Source: Catenovulum adriaticum
GTDB lineage: Bacteria > Pseudomonadota > Gammaproteobacteria > Enterobacterales > Alteromonadaceae
NCBI RefSeq assembly: GCF_026725475.1
Contig: NZ_CP109965.1
Coordinates: 2,914,001 to 2,978,000 of the forward strand
DNA length: 64,000 nucleotides
Reading direction: 5' to 3'
Shown: one piece after another, positions 63,925-64,000 of the stretch
Numbering within the stretch: the first letter of the stretch is position 1
Layout: each line of letters starts with the position of its first letter
Notes under the pieces: model-generated
Seen by the model: only the letters and a program-made list of their open reading frames with translations
Database searches by the model: none
Told to the model about the DNA's origin: nothing
Program-made: the position numbers and the translations under genes

Positions 63925-64000
63925 TGTATTTACCCACCCGACCAAAATCCAGCGGTTTTACCTTGATAGAACTCATCTTAGTGATTGTAATTTTGGCTAT
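63924..64000 (+). CDS. mshO: MSHA minor pilin MshO, N-terminal part
   Basis: Only the first 25 codons are in the window (ATG at 63924, overlapping the mshD stop). The leader MYLPTRPKSSG is followed by FTLIELILVIVILA, a prepilin signature. Identity as mshO is inferred from its position after mshD. Confidence 0.8.
   Translation, partial: MYLPTRPKSSGFTLIELILVIVILA

Noticed and set aside
1..64000. CRISPR arrays, tRNA or rRNA genes, integrase-type islands
   Set aside because: I saw no regularly spaced repeats, no cloverleaf-like or rRNA sequences, and no integrase or attachment-site pair while reading the window. A covariance search was not possible.

Overview
The window is a low-GC gammaproteobacterial chromosome segment, most likely from a marine member of the Alteromonadales (Alteromonadaceae/Catenovulum-like). 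This rests on a complete MSHA pilus locus beside a CsrD/MshH homologue, a Caulobacter/Xanthomonas-type TonB receptor paired with a tryptophan-halogenase homologue, E. coli-like rph-pyrE, argCBFGH, metB/metJ and ilvL-GMEDA arrangements, and AT-rich codon use. The genus is an inference; no rRNA or tRNA gene was seen.

Layout. 1-4.5 kb: the tail of a SprA-family metalloprotease-like protein, rph-pyrE, moaE, a double-cupin protein and a YfaZ-like porin. 4.6-9 kb: a nitric-oxide module, flavohaemoglobin hmp divergent from its predicted activator norR with two NorR boxes and a sigma-54-like promoter between, then a tas-like aldo-keto reductase. 9.5-17.3 kb: TonB receptor, large surface lipoprotein and halogenase homologue, which look like a nutrient-uptake locus. 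17.4-19.7 kb: an unrecognised membrane protein flanked by two directly repeated sRNA-like units. 19.7-24.6 kb: small housekeeping and hypothetical genes (S4-domain protein, TlpA-like thioredoxin, K+ channel, DUF2878/DUF3833 pair, coaD, exosortase-associated acyltransferase). 25-36.3 kb: argA, argCBFGH with a strong ArgR box, metB divergent from metJ with a MetJ operator, and polB behind metJ. 36.3-39.2 kb: an accessory patch with decayed sequence, an unrecognised secreted protein and a frameshifted ISAs1-family remnant. 39.2-46.4 kb: ilvL leader peptide and attenuator, a MITE, then ilvG, M, E, D, A. 46.4-51.4 kb: S9 peptidase, csrD/mshH and a D-cysteine desulfhydrase-like gene. 51.6-64 kb: mshI, I2, J, K, L, M, N, E, G, F, B, A, C, D and the start of mshO.

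How the parts fit. The arg, met and ilv blocks each keep their expected cis-control: an ArgR palindrome, MetJ met-boxes, and a branched-chain-amino-acid leader peptide with mutually exclusive hairpins. In the msh locus, MshE carries the N-terminal repeats typical of c-di-GMP-binding MshE proteins, and the neighbouring CsrD-like protein has degenerate GGDEF/EAL motifs.

The most novel-looking signal is the duplicated unit at 17406-17504 and 19543-19657 (minus strand). Two promoter-like boxes are conserved with identical spacing, followed by an invariant 18-nt CU-rich stretch and an intrinsic terminator whose stem sequence differs between copies. The invariant stretch is complementary, with one bulge, to the ribosome binding site and start codon of the TonB receptor at 9565. 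Other notable items are the MITE lodged between the ilv attenuator and ilvG, a 16-bp perfect palindrome upstream of the TonB receptor, and palindromes upstream of the orphan acyltransferase.
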